Source: Bacteroides sp. (GTDB lineage: Bacteria > Bacteroidota > Bacteroidia > Bacteroidales > Bacteroidaceae). From it: DNA of 7,210 nucleotides. Shown here one piece after another: positions 6,385-7,210 of this stretch. Position numbers and translations under genes: made by a program. The stretch covers positions 1 through 7,210 of the forward strand of contig JAFYML010000097.1 of NCBI GenBank assembly GCA_017556595.1, written 5' to 3'. How positions within the stretch are numbered: position 1 is the stretch's first letter; each line of letters begins with the position of its first letter. The notes beneath the pieces were generated by a model that saw nothing but the letters and a program-made list of their open reading frames with translations, had not been told where the DNA came from and searched no databases.

Positions 6385-7209
6385 TTACAATCTGCTCTTC
6401 GCTTCCCAACCCAATGCGCTAGCGCCGAGAACGGCAGCATCGGCATCTTTCAGTTCGGAAAGCAGTAACTTAGTCTTACCTTTAAAGATAGGCAATACAT
6501 TGTCGTCGATAGCTTTTTGGATAGGCTTGAAAATGTAATCGCCCGATTTGGCCAATCCGCCAAACAATACGATGGCTTCGGGGCTTGAGAAAGCAATGAA
6601 ATCGGCCAAGGCTTCGCCAAGGATAGTGCCGGTAAAGTCGAAGATGTCTTGTGCCAACTTATCACCCTTTACGGCTGCATCATATACGTCCTTCGAAGTA
6701 ATAGCTTCAGCAGGGATGGCACGCAACAAACTTTCGTCGGTACGGCTTTCTAAGAATTCGCGGGCGGTACGAGTCACACCGGTTGCCGAACAATAGGTTT
6801 CTAAGCAGCCTTTTCGTCCGCAACCACATAGGCGACCATTCTCGCGACGAACAATAACGTGTCCCAATTCGCCGGCAAAGCCATCGTGACCATATACCAT
6901 TTGTCCGTTGATAACAATACCGCTACCAACACCGGTGCCCAGTGTAATCATGATAAAGTCTTTCATGCCACGAGCTGCACCGTAGGTCATTTCACCGATA
7001 GCGGCTGCATTGGCATCGTTGGTCAGTGCGGTAGGAATGCCGGTACGCTTTTCGAACATCTCTGCCAAATGAACAACACCTTTCCAAGGCAAGTTTGGGG
7101 CAAATTCAATATCGCCGGTATCGAGGGCCTTATAGGTGGGTACCCAAACCGTTGCCGGGCCGGACTCCGTCTTACCGCCGCCACAGGCAGCCAAAGACAG
7201 TGCCATCAC
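6385..7209 (-). CDS. ROK-family sugar kinase (glucokinase-like), N-terminus missing
   Basis: The protein phosphorylates a hexose, probably glucose or an N-acetylated hexosamine, with ATP in the cytoplasm. The reading frame is open to the window edge. From TGDIEFAPNLPWKG (residues 31-44 of the open frame) onward it is a textbook Bacteroides ROK kinase: TNDANAAAIGE (63-73) with catalytic Asp65, phosphate loop GTGVGSG (91-97), and a zinc site of His117 (ELGH) plus CGCGRKGC (128-135; Cys128, Cys130, Cys135). LFGG (215-218) and ADAAVLGASALGWE follow at the C-terminus. A full ROK kinase has about 310-325 residues; the first 80 or so, with the DLGGT ATP-binding motif, are absent. In their place the frame reads a lipoprotein-like signal (see 7117-7210). 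The GTG at 7209 is therefore not a credible start, and the gene is best read as 5'-truncated at about 7117. Confidence 0.88.
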   Translation of the reverse strand: MMALSLAACGGGKTESGPATVWVPTYKALDTGDIEFAPNLPWKGVVHLAEMFEKRTGIPTALTNDANAAAIGEMTYGAARGMKDFIMITLGTGVGSGIVINGQMVYGHDGFAGELGHVIVRRENGRLCGCGRKGCLETYCSATGVTRTAREFLESRTDESLLRAIPAEAITSKDVYDAAVKGDKLAQDIFDFTGTILGEALADFIAFSSPEAIVLFGGLAKSGDYIFKPIQKAIDDNVLPIFKGKTKLLLSELKDADAAVLGASALGWEAKSRL

Positions 7210-7210
7210 C
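7117..7210 (-). other. Probable chimeric end: lipoprotein signal joined to kinase
   Basis: Read on the minus strand this stretch encodes MALSLAACGGGKTESGP and then ATVWVPTYKALDTG, in frame with the kinase. MALSLAACGGG has the lipobox LAAC and a glycine-rich tail typical of Firmicutes solute-binding lipoproteins, not of ROK kinases. Kinase homologues have a GIGAPN-type motif here. By my count GC is about 63% over 7121-7210 against about 48% over 7021-7110. The simplest reading is an assembly or library chimera at a contig end; a genuine rearrangement cannot be excluded. Confidence 0.6.

Noticed and set aside
7130..7210. A simple frameshift that would restore the normal kinase N-terminus
   Set aside because: I read the other two minus-strand frames upstream of 7120. 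Neither gives a DLGGT or GIGAPN-like continuation and both hit stops, so a one- or two-base error does not explain the lost N-terminus.

Overview
The window looks like chromosomal DNA from a gut member of the Bacteroidales, probably Bacteroides or Phocaeicola. This is inferred from moderate GC in the genes, AT-rich intergenic tracts, start codons mostly without Shine-Dalgarno sequences, Bacteroides-type -7 promoter boxes, and the style of the encoded proteins. No species assignment is possible by eye.

Layout. Positions 1-42 hold the last codons of rplS (ribosomal protein bL19), followed by a rho-independent terminator (71-107). An intergenic region of about 480 bp follows. It contains a 16-bp dyad, a four-copy tandem array of 21-bp imperfect palindromes (241-324) and two weak promoter candidates. 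Next is a five-gene plus-strand operon: an ABC ATPase (start probably GTG at 526), two paralogous MacB/FtsX-type permeases, a periplasmic membrane-fusion (HlyD/MacA-like) protein and a TolC-like outer-membrane factor. A 13-bp-stem terminator (6331-6363), usable from both sides, separates this operon from a convergent minus-strand ROK-family sugar kinase that runs off the right edge.

How the genes work together. The five genes encode a complete tripartite ABC efflux pump of the MacAB-TolC kind. The ATPase is a separate polypeptide rather than fused to the permease, and the transmembrane part is probably a heterodimer of the two permeases. The substrate cannot be read from the sequence. The palindromic array upstream is the best candidate for a regulatory platform.

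The most notable anomalies are two. One is the 21-bp array. The other is the right-hand end (about 7117-7210): the kinase loses its conserved N-terminus there and is joined in frame to a GC-rich segment encoding a Firmicutes-style lipoprotein signal, which points to a chimeric contig end or, less likely, a real fusion. The rest is a well-formed but recognisable efflux operon; I see no evidence of an entirely new system.
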